Below, piece by piece: positions 7,107-14,312 of a stretch of DNA of 64,000 nucleotides. A program made the position numbers and the translations under genes. Numbering within the stretch: the stretch's first letter is position 1; every line of letters starts with the position of its first letter. The DNA comes from DATAAP01 sp041690495 (GTDB taxonomy: Bacteria > Pseudomonadota > Alphaproteobacteria > CACIAM-22H2), in the NCBI GenBank assembly GCA_041690495.1, contig JAWLHE010000004.1:248001-312000 (forward strand), written 5' to 3'. The notes below the pieces were generated by a model that saw only the letters and a program-made list of their open reading frames with translations, was not told the DNA's origin and did not search any database.

Positions 7107-8216
7107 CTATCCCTTGAAATACCGGTGCGGCGTGAACGGCAGCGCCACGACCTTCGCCGGGCGCGGCACGTCGCGCACCACGAGCTGCACGGGCGTGCCC
7201 GGCGCAGCACTTGCGCGCTCGACATAGCCCATCGCGACGGGACCGCCGACGGTCGGGCCGTAGCCGCCGCTGGTGATCTCGCCGACCGTGCGGCCCTGCA
7301 TGTCGGTGATCTTGGTATGCTCGCGCGCCGGCGCGCGGCCATCGGGAAGGATGCCGACGCGCAGCCGCTTCGGCCGGTTGGCGAGCTCGTCGAGGATGCG
7401 CGCCGCACCCGGGAAGCCGCCGGCCGCACGGCGCCGCTTCGAGATGGTCCAGCCGAGATCCGCCTCTGCCGGCGTGGTGGTGCGGTCGATGTCGTGGCCG
7501 TAGAGGCACAATCCCGCCTCGAGGCGCAGCGAGTCGCGCGCGCCGAGGCCGGCGGGCTTCACCTCCGGTTGCTCCAGAAGCTTGCGCGTGAAGGCCTCCG
7601 CCTTGTCTGCGGGCACCGAAATCTCGTAGCCGTCCTCGCCGGTATAGCCGGAGCGCGTGACGAAGCAGGTAGCACCCTCGATCGGCAAGTGCGCGAAGCT
7701 CATGAACTTCAACTGCGCCGCCTGCGGTGCCAGACGCGCCAGCACCGTTGCGGCCTGCGGCCCCTGCAGCGCCAGCAGCGCACGGTCCTCGAGCGGCGAA
7801 ATCTTCACGCGGCCGCCGATCTTCGCGCGCATGTGGGCGATGTCCTCGACCTTGCCGCCAGCGTTCACGACCATGAACAGGTGGTCGCCGGCATTGGTCA
7901 CCATCAGGTCGTCGATGATGCCGCCGTCGTCGAGCGTGAACATGGTGTAGCGCGTGCGGCCCGGCGCCAGCGCCGTGACGTCGCCGGGCACGAGCGTTTC
8001 GAGCGCCGCCGCCGCGTCGGCGCCGTCGAGCCGCACCTGGCCCATATGCGAGACGTCGAACAGCGAAGCCGCGGTGCGGCAGTGCCGGTGCTCGGCGATG
8101 ATGCCCGCCGGATACTGCACCGGCATGTCGTAGCCGGCGAACGGAACCATCTTCGCGCCCAGCGCGACATGGAGCGCGTGGAGCGGCGTGCGGCTCAGAC
8201 TGACGGTTTCGGTCAT
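7107..8216 (-). CDS. gcvT: Glycine cleavage system aminomethyltransferase (T protein)
   Basis: A 369-residue T-protein that releases ammonia and makes 5,10-methylene-tetrahydrofolate from aminomethyl-lipoyl GcvH. Landmarks are LHALHVALGAKMVPFAGYDM PVQYP, SLFDVSHMGQV (about residues 52-62), FMVVNAGGK, the folate-site segment RSGYTGEDGYEISV, and AGLGARDSLRLEAGLCLYGH. The C-terminal GcvT beta-barrel domain follows, ending PRPAKVVALPFTPHRYF. The ATG at 8216 has a CGGAGG ribosome site. It is the first gene of the gcv operon, directly behind the glycine riboswitch. Confidence 0.97.
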   Translation of the reverse strand: MTETVSLSRTPLHALHVALGAKMVPFAGYDMPVQYPAGIIAEHRHCRTAASLFDVSHMGQVRLDGADAAAALETLVPGDVTALAPGRTRYTMFTLDDGGIIDDLMVTNAGDHLFMVVNAGGKVEDIAHMRAKIGGRVKISPLEDRALLALQGPQAATVLARLAPQAAQLKFMSFAHLPIEGATCFVTRSGYTGEDGYEISVPADKAEAFTRKLLEQPEVKPAGLGARDSLRLEAGLCLYGHDIDRTTTPAEADLGWTISKRRRAAGGFPGAARILDELANRPKRLRVGILPDGRAPAREHTKITDMQGRTVGEITSGGYGPTVGGPVAMGYVERASAAPGTPVQLVVRDVPRPAKVVALPFTPHRYFKG

Positions 8217-8263
8217 CGGTCCTCCGGACAGGGCACATGCCGGCCGCGTCCTGCGGCCGACCT

Positions 8264-8456
8264 GCCCCCTCTGTCCTGGGACCTGAAAGATTCGCGCGGA
8301 GCCGAATGCCCGCGCTTACATCTTCGGTGAGGCGGCCGGGCGGTCAGGCCCGGCGAACCTGCTTTCCAGAGTCATTCCCCTGGCGCGGTCCTTTTGCCTG
8401 AGAGTTTCCGGGGCGGTTGCTCCTTCGGCGCCGGCTCTCGCCGGTCTCTCCCGCGC
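8264..8456 (-). promoter_or_regulatory. Tandem glycine riboswitch controlling gcvTH-PA-PB
   Basis: Read on the minus strand, two glycine aptamers lie about 10 bases apart. Aptamer 1 (about 8456-8383) has a closing gcgcgggagag stem, ccgaaggagcaa and the hallmark aactctcaggcaaaaggac. Aptamer 2 (about 8372-8264) has ctggaaagcag, caccgaagatgtaagc, aatctttcaggtcccaggac and agagggg. The gcvT start is 47 bases further. In that leader a 7-bp hairpin (gccgc-aggac-gcggc, about 8241-8260) lacks a T-run, so control may be translational. In characterised examples glycine binding switches gcv expression on. Confidence 0.93.
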
Positions 8457-9233
8457 TGGGGGCCCGTTTTCAGGGCGGCATCACCATAGCCGGGGCGTGC
8501 CCGAAGTCAATCGCTAGCTCTCATCGCGGTCAAAACGATCGGCAACACTGCGCAAGATGCCGGCGCACTCTTCCAGCTCACTCTCCGATAAGGAGCGGAT
8601 GCAGCAAATGCAACGCCCAATTCGGCCGCGCATGTACATGCGAAATCTTCGGGTGCGATGCCAAGCTGCGAGCACATTGCGAGTTCATGGGGCGCCAGAG
8701 CAGCGCCGGTTCTGCTTGAGGCGAGTGCGGGAAGTTGCGAGAAACTTCACTTGTTCGCGAGCGCCGTGCGCAACAGCCTTCGACGCGATCTTTGCAGCCG
8801 TCTCTTCGCGGACAATTCTGGCAAGCAGGGTTCCATCGCTTGCGACCGGGACGTTGAATCGCCCGCCACCTCGCTCAAGCTCCAGCTTTGTGCGACATCC
8901 AACTCCGCGACCTCCGTGAGTCGGAAAGCAGATAGAGCGCGAAATGCCGAAGGACTTGCGAATCGAGACGGGGTCATGCACGTGCCCCCCGTGAGTATAT
9001 GAGGCACACATTAGAGAGGTCGCTCCTCCCTAGGGTGCCCGAGTTACGGGCGGTAGAGCCGGGTTACGTGTCGTCGATCAGCCCGCGTGCGACGCGCTTA
9101 ACATCAGGCATAAGCCGGCAAGGTGAATGAGGTTTTCCGACTCCCCGACGATTGCCGCTGCTTGCGAAACCGACGCGACGGGGTTGATGCAACTTGAACT
9201 GTCGCTGAGGCGTTCTATGATCCGACGGTAAAC
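8457..9233. other. Gene-free region, less GC-rich than its neighbours
   Basis: About 780 bases upstream of the gcv riboswitch contain only short ORFs on both strands with no recognisable protein. The 108- and 86-codon minus-strand frames near 8685-9011 overlap each other and lack ribosome sites. Base composition drops visibly, with motifs such as cacattagagagg and taagccggcaagg, and stays lower to about 10.9 kb. The gcv promoter should lie within the first 100 bases or so; the rest may be eroded accessory DNA. Confidence 0.5.
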
Positions 9234-9443
9234 ATGACCATAGCGCGGCATTCGAGGATTCTTCGGGCGTTGCTGTTTGGCGGCGCCATTATGCTGCTGC
9301 TTGAAATAGCTCGCGCGCTTGCCGGATCGAAGGTTGCGTGGGTGTTAGGGGGACTTATCTTCGTCGCGGCCCTGTTCCAGCTTTGGAGGGTCAAGAAGCA
9401 AAGATTGCTGCGCGACGGGAGGGTAGACGTGAAACACCTTTAG
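9234..9443 (+). CDS. Possible small two-helix membrane protein
   Basis: A 69-residue ORF: basic start MTIARHSRILR, hydrophobic helix ALLFGGAIMLLLEIARAL, then VAWVLGGLIFVAALFQLW and a basic tail KKQRLLRDGR. This topology is protein-like, but no strong ribosome site precedes the ATG. Its last 99 bases are antisense to the 3' end of the gene at 9345-10274, so at least one of the two ends may be wrong. I do not recognise a family. Confidence 0.35.
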   Translation: MTIARHSRILRALLFGGAIMLLLEIARALAGSKVAWVLGGLIFVAALFQLWRVKKQRLLRDGRVDVKHL

Positions 9444-10274
9444 GATATTGCGCTCTGCTACTACCCATACACCGTCCTTAAATTCTTCAACTACCTCTAA
9501 TAGGACGTCCATTTCGATCCCATCTCGCATGGGTATGCTGATCTTTCCGGTCAGCAGGTCATGTTGGAAATCCTGATCGAGAATTGGTGCGCCGAACTCC
9601 CCGGTGCGTCCGAGAAACCGCCAACGCCGCCTTTTTGATTCGAGCAAGACGGGGCTGATTATTCGCACTCTCTCCGGCTTTGACTCGGAGCGTTTGCCGG
9701 AGGGCAGCAGTTCCTTCTTGCCGATGTCGCCACTCCGCTCCTTGAACTCCGATCTGGGAACAATCTCTGTTGGTTTCTTGCCAGGGGCAAGCGACGCCCC
9801 TACGCCAGCAACCGCTGAATCGCGCTCCAACTCGCGATAAACCTCTTGCACCTGTGGCTGCGCCGTCTTGCGCTCCAGCGTTAGAACGACCATTTCGGCG
9901 ATTTTCTTCACGTCGTCTTCAGAGAGCTGGAGCGTCTGTGCAGCGTCCTGGCCGGTGATGTGGTCCATCACCTCGCCAACGACCCAACTTCCGACTTCTC
10001 CGGCAAACCAGAGGCTCGTAGCTATCACGACAGCTTTCAGGGTGAGTTCATCCTGAATGCCCGTTTTCTCCTTTAGCCACTTTACGACCGCGTTGAGGCT
10101 TATGCTGCCCTCGGTACCGCTGACCAATTCGATCCGAACGTCAGCGAACGGGTCGTGCATCACTGCGATCGCGCGCACAGCCTGTGCAAAGGCCAGTGAT
10201 GCGCGCGCGACCACCTCAAGATCGGCTTTTCGGCCCTCTTGAAGGGCAATATAAAGGCTAATCGGTGCTGCCAT
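9345..10274 (-). CDS. Unrecognised 309-residue protein in accessory patch
   Basis: A full-length ORF starting MAAPISLYIALQEGRKADLE behind a GGGGTGGGGG site. Three parts are visible. Residues about 1-60 are a mixed fold with LAFAQAVRAIA and DVRIELVSGTEGSISLNAVV. Residues about 75-105 form one hydrophobic stretch (LKAVVIATSLWFAGEVGSWV). After an acidic/basic linker, a C-terminal domain carries RVRIISPVLLESKRRRWRFL, GEFGAPILDQDF and MRDGIEMDVLLEVVEEF. I recall similar stand-alone hypotheticals in scattered genomes, but no function. It is isolated, with lower-GC codon use than its neighbours, consistent with transfer. Confidence 0.7.
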   Translation of the reverse strand: MAAPISLYIALQEGRKADLEVVARASLAFAQAVRAIAVMHDPFADVRIELVSGTEGSISLNAVVKWLKEKTGIQDELTLKAVVIATSLWFAGEVGSWVVGEVMDHITGQDAAQTLQLSEDDVKKIAEMVVLTLERKTAQPQVQEVYRELERDSAVAGVGASLAPGKKPTEIVPRSEFKERSGDIGKKELLPSGKRSESKPERVRIISPVLLESKRRRWRFLGRTGEFGAPILDQDFQHDLLTGKISIPMRDGIEMDVLLEVVEEFKDGVWVVAERNILKVFHVYPPVAQQSLLLDPPKLEQGRDEDKSP

Positions 10275-10818
10275 TTTCCCCCACCCCTAGAAGTAGCATA
10301 GCCAAGCGAGGGACAAATGCTAGCCTGTCAAGTTCGGGATCATCGTTCCCATAGCGGGTGAATTCCGACGATCGAGCAGCTCCGCAAGGTGGCGAAGCGC
10401 TAACGATATTGCGGGCGCATTGCCGATGCGAACGTAGAATTTCCGCTGTGATCCGCGCCTATGGCGGCGCGGCGCGCGACGGCAGATGTCCTGGTCTTTG
10501 GATGTGCGCGGGGTGGCGCCCCCCCTTGGGCCCCACATGGCGCCTCGGCCAGTCTCCCGGCGGGGCCGCCCGTGCTACTGCCGGTAGAATATCACTGTGT
10601 AGCCTGTGCACCGCGAAGGTAGGAGCCGGACTGCCCCATGCAACCCCCAGCTTCAGGGCAGCTACTGGCCTGTACAGTCAGTTTAAAAATTACAGACCTG
10701 TTCAAAATCGACGCTAGGCGGGGGCTCGCTCATGTCTTCCAACCCCTTCGGGTGCCTAGTCGCAATTTCGCCTAGCCTGAGGCTTGGAGCCGACGCTCGG
10801 AGGCGGTATGCGCCATTC
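10275..10818. other. Gene-free accessory stretch
   Basis: No supported gene. Short frames on both strands lack ribosome sites and family resemblance. The stretch tttaaaaattacagacctgttcaaa near 10681-10706 is strikingly AT-rich for this window, and short GC-rich inverted pieces (ggcgccccccctt, ccccttcgggt) occur. It leads directly into the IS1-like remnant, so it may be degraded mobile DNA. Confidence 0.4.
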
Positions 10819-10893
10819 ACGACGTCCCTGAAGTCGCCGCTTCCGGAACCGTAAGAAACGGCAGGCCAACTGCCGGAAACGCCAGTGGCGAAA
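10819..10893 (+). mobile_element. Relic of an IS1-type InsA zinc-finger N-terminus
   Basis: Reading gtc cct gaa gtc gcc gct gives VPEVAASGTVRNGRPTAG, which lines up with the zinc-finger start of IS1 InsA (CPxC-x-S-x-G-VVRNGKSTAGHQRYLC). Both N-terminal cysteines read Val here. After GGA a one-base shift is needed to recover KRQWR, matching the HQRYL region. The fragment is only about 75 bases, with no terminal repeats or InsB part seen. It is a small, decayed footprint of an insertion sequence, assigned from one motif. Confidence 0.45.
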
Positions 10894-10899
10894 TGAACT

Positions 10900-11080
10900 G
10901 CTGGATCCTGTCCGAAATACGGAAGCGCGCGGGTCGTGCCGATCGCCTATGGCTTTCCCGACGAAGAAGCCTTCGCCGCCGAGGACCGCGGCGAGGTCGA
11001 GCTCGGCGGCTGCGTCATCGGGCCGGAGAACCGCGCGTGCCGCGCGCTGCCCGCTGGACGATGCGGGCCACGGCGCGTAA
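10900..11080 (+). pseudogene. Decayed copy of the adjacent zinc-ribbon gene
   Basis: The frame after the TGA at 10894 reads SCPKYGSARVVPIAYGFPDE then EAFAAEDRGEVELGGCVIGP ENRACRAL. It matches the intact neighbour (CPKCDSEKVVPIVYGFP, AARRGEVSLGGCIIMGDDP) over about 45 residues. Three faults show decay: no start codon in frame, the second cysteine of the first CxxC is Tyr, and the frame shifts at the C-terminal CxDCG knuckle, ending in TAA at 11078. The relic begins right behind the IS1-like remnant, which may have removed its start. Confidence 0.65.
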
Positions 11081-11115
11081 GACGTCTGCAGCAAGGTCAG
11101 CCGGCGAAGGATCGG

Positions 11116-11361
11116 ATGGTCGCGAAGCACCGCGGAGCATGCCCGAAATGCGACAGCGAGAAGGTCGTGCCCATCGTCTACGGCTTCCCGACCGATGAGA
11201 CGATGGAGGCCGCGCGGCGCGGCGAGGTTTCGCTCGGCGGCTGCATCATCATGGGCGACGATCCGAACCGCGAATGCCAGGATTGCGGCCACCAGTGGCG
11301 GGCGGCCAGGACCGGCACGCGGACCCGGCGAGGTCCGCCGCGGCGAAGCGCCCGCGGCTGA
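11116..11361 (+). CDS. Small zinc-ribbon protein
   Basis: An 81-residue protein with two CxxC knuckles: CPKCDS at residues 9-14 and CQDCGHQW near residues 56-63. Between them lies the conserved-looking core VVPIVYGFPTDETMEAARRG EVSLGGCIIMGDD. The tail RAARTGTRTRRGPPRRSARG is arginine-rich. The pattern is that of a family of small bacterial zinc-ribbon hypotheticals; nucleic acid or metal binding is plausible but unproven. ATG at 11116 is chosen because it starts just before the first knuckle. A dead tandem copy lies upstream, and a HAD gene follows after 39 bases. Confidence 0.7.
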   Translation: MVAKHRGACPKCDSEKVVPIVYGFPTDETMEAARRGEVSLGGCIIMGDDPNRECQDCGHQWRAARTGTRTRRGPPRRSARG

Positions 11362-11400
11362 ATCGCGACCGGCCGCGCGTTTCTTCCGGAGGAAGACTGC

Positions 11401-12084
11401 ATGCGCGAGAGCATCACACCCGCGTTCCTTTTCGATCTCGACGGGACGCTGGTCGACAGCGTCTACGAGCACGTCCTTGCCTGGCACGACGCCCTCGAAC
11501 AGGTCGGCATCGAGCTCTCGGTCTGGCGCATCCATCGCCGGATCGGCATGAGCGGCGGCCTGTTCACCAACGCGCTGCTGCGGGAGATCGGCATCGACAT
11601 CACCGCCGCGCTGGTGGAGAAGCTGCAGCGCCTGCACGCCGAATCCTACGCCCGGCGCTCCGCGCAGATCCGCCCGCTGCCGGGCGCCCGGGAGATTCTC
11701 GGCCATCTCACCGAAGCGGGCGTGCCGTGGGCGGTCGCGACGAGCGGCCGGATGATGAGCGCGCGGCCGACCCTGACGGCGCTCGGCGTCGATCCGGAGC
11801 GCGTGCCGGTGGTCACCCGCGACCAGGTCCAGCACGCCAAGCCCGATCCCGACCTGTTCCTCGCGGCCGCCGACCGCCTGGGAGTCGATATCGGCAGCGC
11901 CGTGGTCGTGGGCGACAGCGTCTGGGACCTGCTCGCGGCGCGGCGGGCGCGGGCGCTCGGCGTGGGGCTGCTGTCCGGCGGCTACGGGCAGGACGAGCTC
12001 GAGCGCGCCGGCGCCTACCGGGTCTACGAGGATCCGAGGGATCTCCTGCGGCATCTCGACGAGGTCGGCGTCCGCCGCCGCTGA
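11401..12084 (+). CDS. HAD family hydrolase (phosphoglycolate/beta-phosphoglucomutase-like)
   Basis: A 227-residue haloacid dehalogenase-fold phosphatase. Motif I is FLFDLDGTLVDS with nucleophile D12 and general acid D14. Motif II is VATSGR near residue 118, motif III is the lysine of HAKPDPDLFL near 148, and motif IV is VVVGDSVWDLLAAR. The alpha-helical cap after motif I (YEHVLAWHDALEQVG) puts it in the PGP/beta-PGM subfamily. The real substrate cannot be read from sequence. GGAGGAAGACTGC precedes the ATG. It is followed by an amidohydrolase gene on the same strand. Confidence 0.9.
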   Translation: MRESITPAFLFDLDGTLVDSVYEHVLAWHDALEQVGIELSVWRIHRRIGMSGGLFTNALLREIGIDITAALVEKLQRLHAESYARRSAQIRPLPGAREILGHLTEAGVPWAVATSGRMMSARPTLTALGVDPERVPVVTRDQVQHAKPDPDLFLAAADRLGVDIGSAVVVGDSVWDLLAARRARALGVGLLSGGYGQDELERAGAYRVYEDPRDLLRHLDEVGVRRR

Positions 12085-12218
12085 GCCGACGCGGCGCACC
12101 GGAAAGCAGTCCTCTTCACCGGTGCCGGTCCGGCAGCGCTTCAGCTACGATCCCTGCCGTTCTCTCCTCTCCATGCAGGCCGGCGCCGATGCGGTCCGCC
12201 GGCCGGACCGGGGCATCC

Positions 12219-13151
12219 ATGCAGACCATCCACGGCACCTGGCGCGACGACGAGAATGCGGTGACGCTGATCGACGCGCATCACCATCTCTGGGACCTGA
12301 AGCGCAACTACTATCCGTGGCTCAGGGACAGGCCGGAGGCGCATTTCTTCCTCGGCAGTTACGACGCGCTCAAGCGCGACTACATGCCCGACGACTACCG
12401 GCGCGATGCGGCCCGGCATAACGTGCTCAAGACCGTCCACTGCGAAGCGGAGTGGGACCGCGACGACCAGGTCGGCGAGACGGAATGGCTGACGGAGATC
12501 AATGCGCGCTGCGGCATGCCGCACGCGATCGTCGCGCATGCCTGGTTCCACACGCCGGACGCGGAGGACGTCATCGCGCGGCAGGCGGGCTTTCCGCTGG
12601 TGCGCGGCATCCGCTCCAAGCCGGTCACATCGCTGTCGCCCGACACGATGGCGCCCGGCGCGCCCGGAACCATGCAGGACCCCGCCTGGCTGCGCGGCTT
12701 CGCGCTGCTGGAAAAGTACGGGCTGAGCTGGGATCTGCGCGTGCCGTTCTGGCACCTGTACGAAGCGGCGGACGTGGCGCGCGCGTTCCCCGAGACGCGG
12801 ATCGTGCTGAACCACACCGGCTTTCCGTGGGACCGCAGCGAGGAGGGGCTCGCCGCGTGGCGCAAGGCGATGGAGGCGATCGCCCGGCAGCCGAACGTGC
12901 ACCTGAAGGTGTCGGAATTCGGCCTGAAGGACGCTGCGTGGGATTACGAGTCCAACCGCCGCATCGTGCGCGACGCGATCGCGATCTTCGGCATCGGACG
13001 CTGCATGTTCGCGAGCAACTTCCCGGTCGCGGGTTTGCGCATCGATTACGACACGCTGGTGCGCGCGGTCGCGCGCATGATCGCCGATTTCCCCGCCGCC
13101 GACCGGGCGCGCTTCTTCCGGACGAACGCCGAGGCGTTCTACCGGTTGTAG
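12219..13151 (+). CDS. Amidohydrolase 2 family protein (COG3618, lactonase-like)
   Basis: A 310-residue TIM-barrel metal-dependent hydrolase. The metal-binding start is VTLIDAHHHLWDLKRNYYPW; further landmarks are VKTVHCEAEWD, the barrel strand RIVLNHTGFPWD, HLKVSEFGLKD, and the late MFASNFPVAGL where family members carry the catalytic Asp segment (here SNFP). Relatives hydrolyse sugar or aromatic lactones such as fuconolactone or 2-pyrone-4,6-dicarboxylate. The open frame extends upstream, but ATG at 12219 fits the family length. It follows the HAD gene after about 134 bases. Confidence 0.88.
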   Translation: MQTIHGTWRDDENAVTLIDAHHHLWDLKRNYYPWLRDRPEAHFFLGSYDALKRDYMPDDYRRDAARHNVLKTVHCEAEWDRDDQVGETEWLTEINARCGMPHAIVAHAWFHTPDAEDVIARQAGFPLVRGIRSKPVTSLSPDTMAPGAPGTMQDPAWLRGFALLEKYGLSWDLRVPFWHLYEAADVARAFPETRIVLNHTGFPWDRSEEGLAAWRKAMEAIARQPNVHLKVSEFGLKDAAWDYESNRRIVRDAIAIFGIGRCMFASNFPVAGLRIDYDTLVRAVARMIADFPAADRARFFRTNAEAFYRL

Positions 13152-13173
13152 GCCGGGATGCGGCGGGATCGCG

Positions 13174-13201
13174 CAAGGGCCGATCCGAGACCGGCCCCTA
13201 C
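13174..13201 (-). repeat. REP-like palindrome, copy 3
   Basis: Read on the minus strand it begins GTAGGGGCCGGTC and closes with GATCGGCCCTTG, an imperfect version of the 6578-6606 palindrome. It directly abuts the 3' end of the RAYT fragment and lies 22 bases past the amidohydrolase stop. Confidence 0.65.
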
Positions 13202-13354
13202 CTGGAAACAAGAGAGCCGATGTCGCAAGCTGTTCCTCGTGTAGGCGCCGAACCAGGTTCGACATTTCCTGTCATGCGTGCAGACCGTCACGAAGTACGC
13301 GCCGGGCGAGGCGTAGTCATAATGCGAAAGACGCAGAGGCTTGCGGGGCGGCAC
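13202..13354 (-). pseudogene. REP-associated tyrosine transposase (RAYT), N-terminal fragment
   Basis: From a GTG at 13354 the minus strand reads VPPRKPLRLSHYDYASPGAY FVTVCTHDRKC, the signature N-terminus of RAYT/IS200-like transposases (typically R-x-LRL-x-YDY-x-x-GAYFVTICT). About 30 residues match, followed by WFGAYTRNSLRHRLSCFQ before the frame enters the palindrome at 13201. The catalytic HxH and Tyr parts are absent, so it is dead. Flanking REP-like palindromes at 13174-13201 and 13379-13406 both carry the GTAG head on this strand, as expected of a collapsed RAYT-REP unit. Confidence 0.75.
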
Positions 13355-13378
13355 GGAATCGGAACGGATAGATTCGCG

Positions 13379-13406
13379 AGAGGGCCGATCTTGGATCGGC
13401 CCCTAC
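13379..13406 (-). repeat. REP-like palindrome, copy 4
   Basis: On the minus strand it reads GTAGGGGCCGATC, a short centre, then GATCGGCCCTCT. It sits 24 bases upstream of the RAYT fragment and between the 3' end of the enoyl-CoA hydratase gene and the fragment. Confidence 0.7.
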
Positions 13407-13451
13407 ACATGGGCAATTCGCGCGGTCGCACCCGTGTGGCCTCGCCGCCCG

Positions 13452-14258
13452 CTACTCCCCGCGGAAGGTCGGCTTGCGCTTGTTGAGGAAGGCGTCCATG
13501 CCTTCGCGGAAGTCGCGGCTCAGGTAGCATTCCAGGATCAGATCCTCGCCCTCCTCGGGCGGGATCGACGCGCGCAGCCGCAGCAGCGCCTGCTTGGTGG
13601 CGCGCATGGTGAGCGGCGCATGGCTCGCCACCGTCTGCGCCAGCGCCGCGGCGCGGACCATCAGCGCGTCCGGCGTCTCGACCACCTCGCTGACCAGGCC
13701 GATGGCGAGCGCCTCCGGCGCCTCGATGAGGCGCGCGGTGAAGATGATCTCCTTCAGCCGCGCCGGGCCGATGAGCGCCGCGAGCCGCGCGTGGCTCGAC
13801 ATCGACAGGCAGTTGCCCAGCGTGCGTGCGATCGGCAGGCCGAACTTCGCGTTGCCGGCGGCGATGCGCAGGTCGCAGCAGCCGGCGATGCCGGCGCCGC
13901 CGCCGGTGCAAGCACCGGCGATCGCGGCGATGGTCGGCACGCGGCACTGCTCGAGCGCGCCGAGCACGCGGTCGATCCGCTGTTCGTAGGCGAGCGCGTC
14001 GCCCGCCGTCCTGAACGCCTGGAACTGCGCGATGTCGGTGCCCGCCGCGAAGGCCTTGCCGCCCGCGCCCGCCAGCACCATGGCGCGGATGGACCTGTCG
14101 TCGTTCAGGGCCGCGCAGATCTCCGCCAGGCGCTCGTACATGGCGAAGGTCAGGGCATTGCGCGCCTGCGGCCGGTTGAAGGTCACGAAGGCGATGCCGT
14201 CGCGCACCTCGTAGAGAAGATCGCCGCCGTTCGCTGCTGCCCCTGTCATCGCAAACAT
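13452..14258 (-). CDS. Enoyl-CoA hydratase/isomerase family protein
   Basis: A 268-residue crotonase-fold enzyme. Landmarks are FVTFNRPQARNALTFAMYER near residue 25, the CoA oxyanion segment GAGGKAFAAGTDIAQF near 65, the second oxyanion helix AIAGACTGGGAGIAGCCDLRIA near 110, and FGLPIARTLGNCLS. The exact catalytic Glu pair of hydratases is not evident in the GxGNCLS region, so isomerase, hydratase or another crotonase reaction is possible. M4 (14249) is an alternative start. Likely role is acyl-CoA catabolism in the cytosol, alongside the SDR gene immediately upstream on the same strand (gap about 54 bases). Confidence 0.88.
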   Translation of the reverse strand: MFAMTGAAANGGDLLYEVRDGIAFVTFNRPQARNALTFAMYERLAEICAALNDDRSIRAMVLAGAGGKAFAAGTDIAQFQAFRTAGDALAYEQRIDRVLGALEQCRVPTIAAIAGACTGGGAGIAGCCDLRIAAGNAKFGLPIARTLGNCLSMSSHARLAALIGPARLKEIIFTARLIEAPEALAIGLVSEVVETPDALMVRAAALAQTVASHAPLTMRATKQALLRLRASIPPEEGEDLILECYLSRDFREGMDAFLNKRKPTFRGE

Positions 14259-14312
14259 GCCCGGTTGGAAGGATGCCGGATGGTAGCCAAAGCCGCGCCG
14301 GACGTCTTGCCT

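Noticed and set aside
8685..9011. Minus-strand frames of 108 and 86 codons upstream of the gcv riboswitch
   Set aside because: They overlap each other, lack ribosome sites, and show no family resemblance.
10681..10780. tRNA or attachment-site end in the AT-rich stretch of the accessory patch
   Set aside because: No T-loop GGTTCGAATCC-type sequence or cloverleaf could be built, and no integrase gene is nearby.
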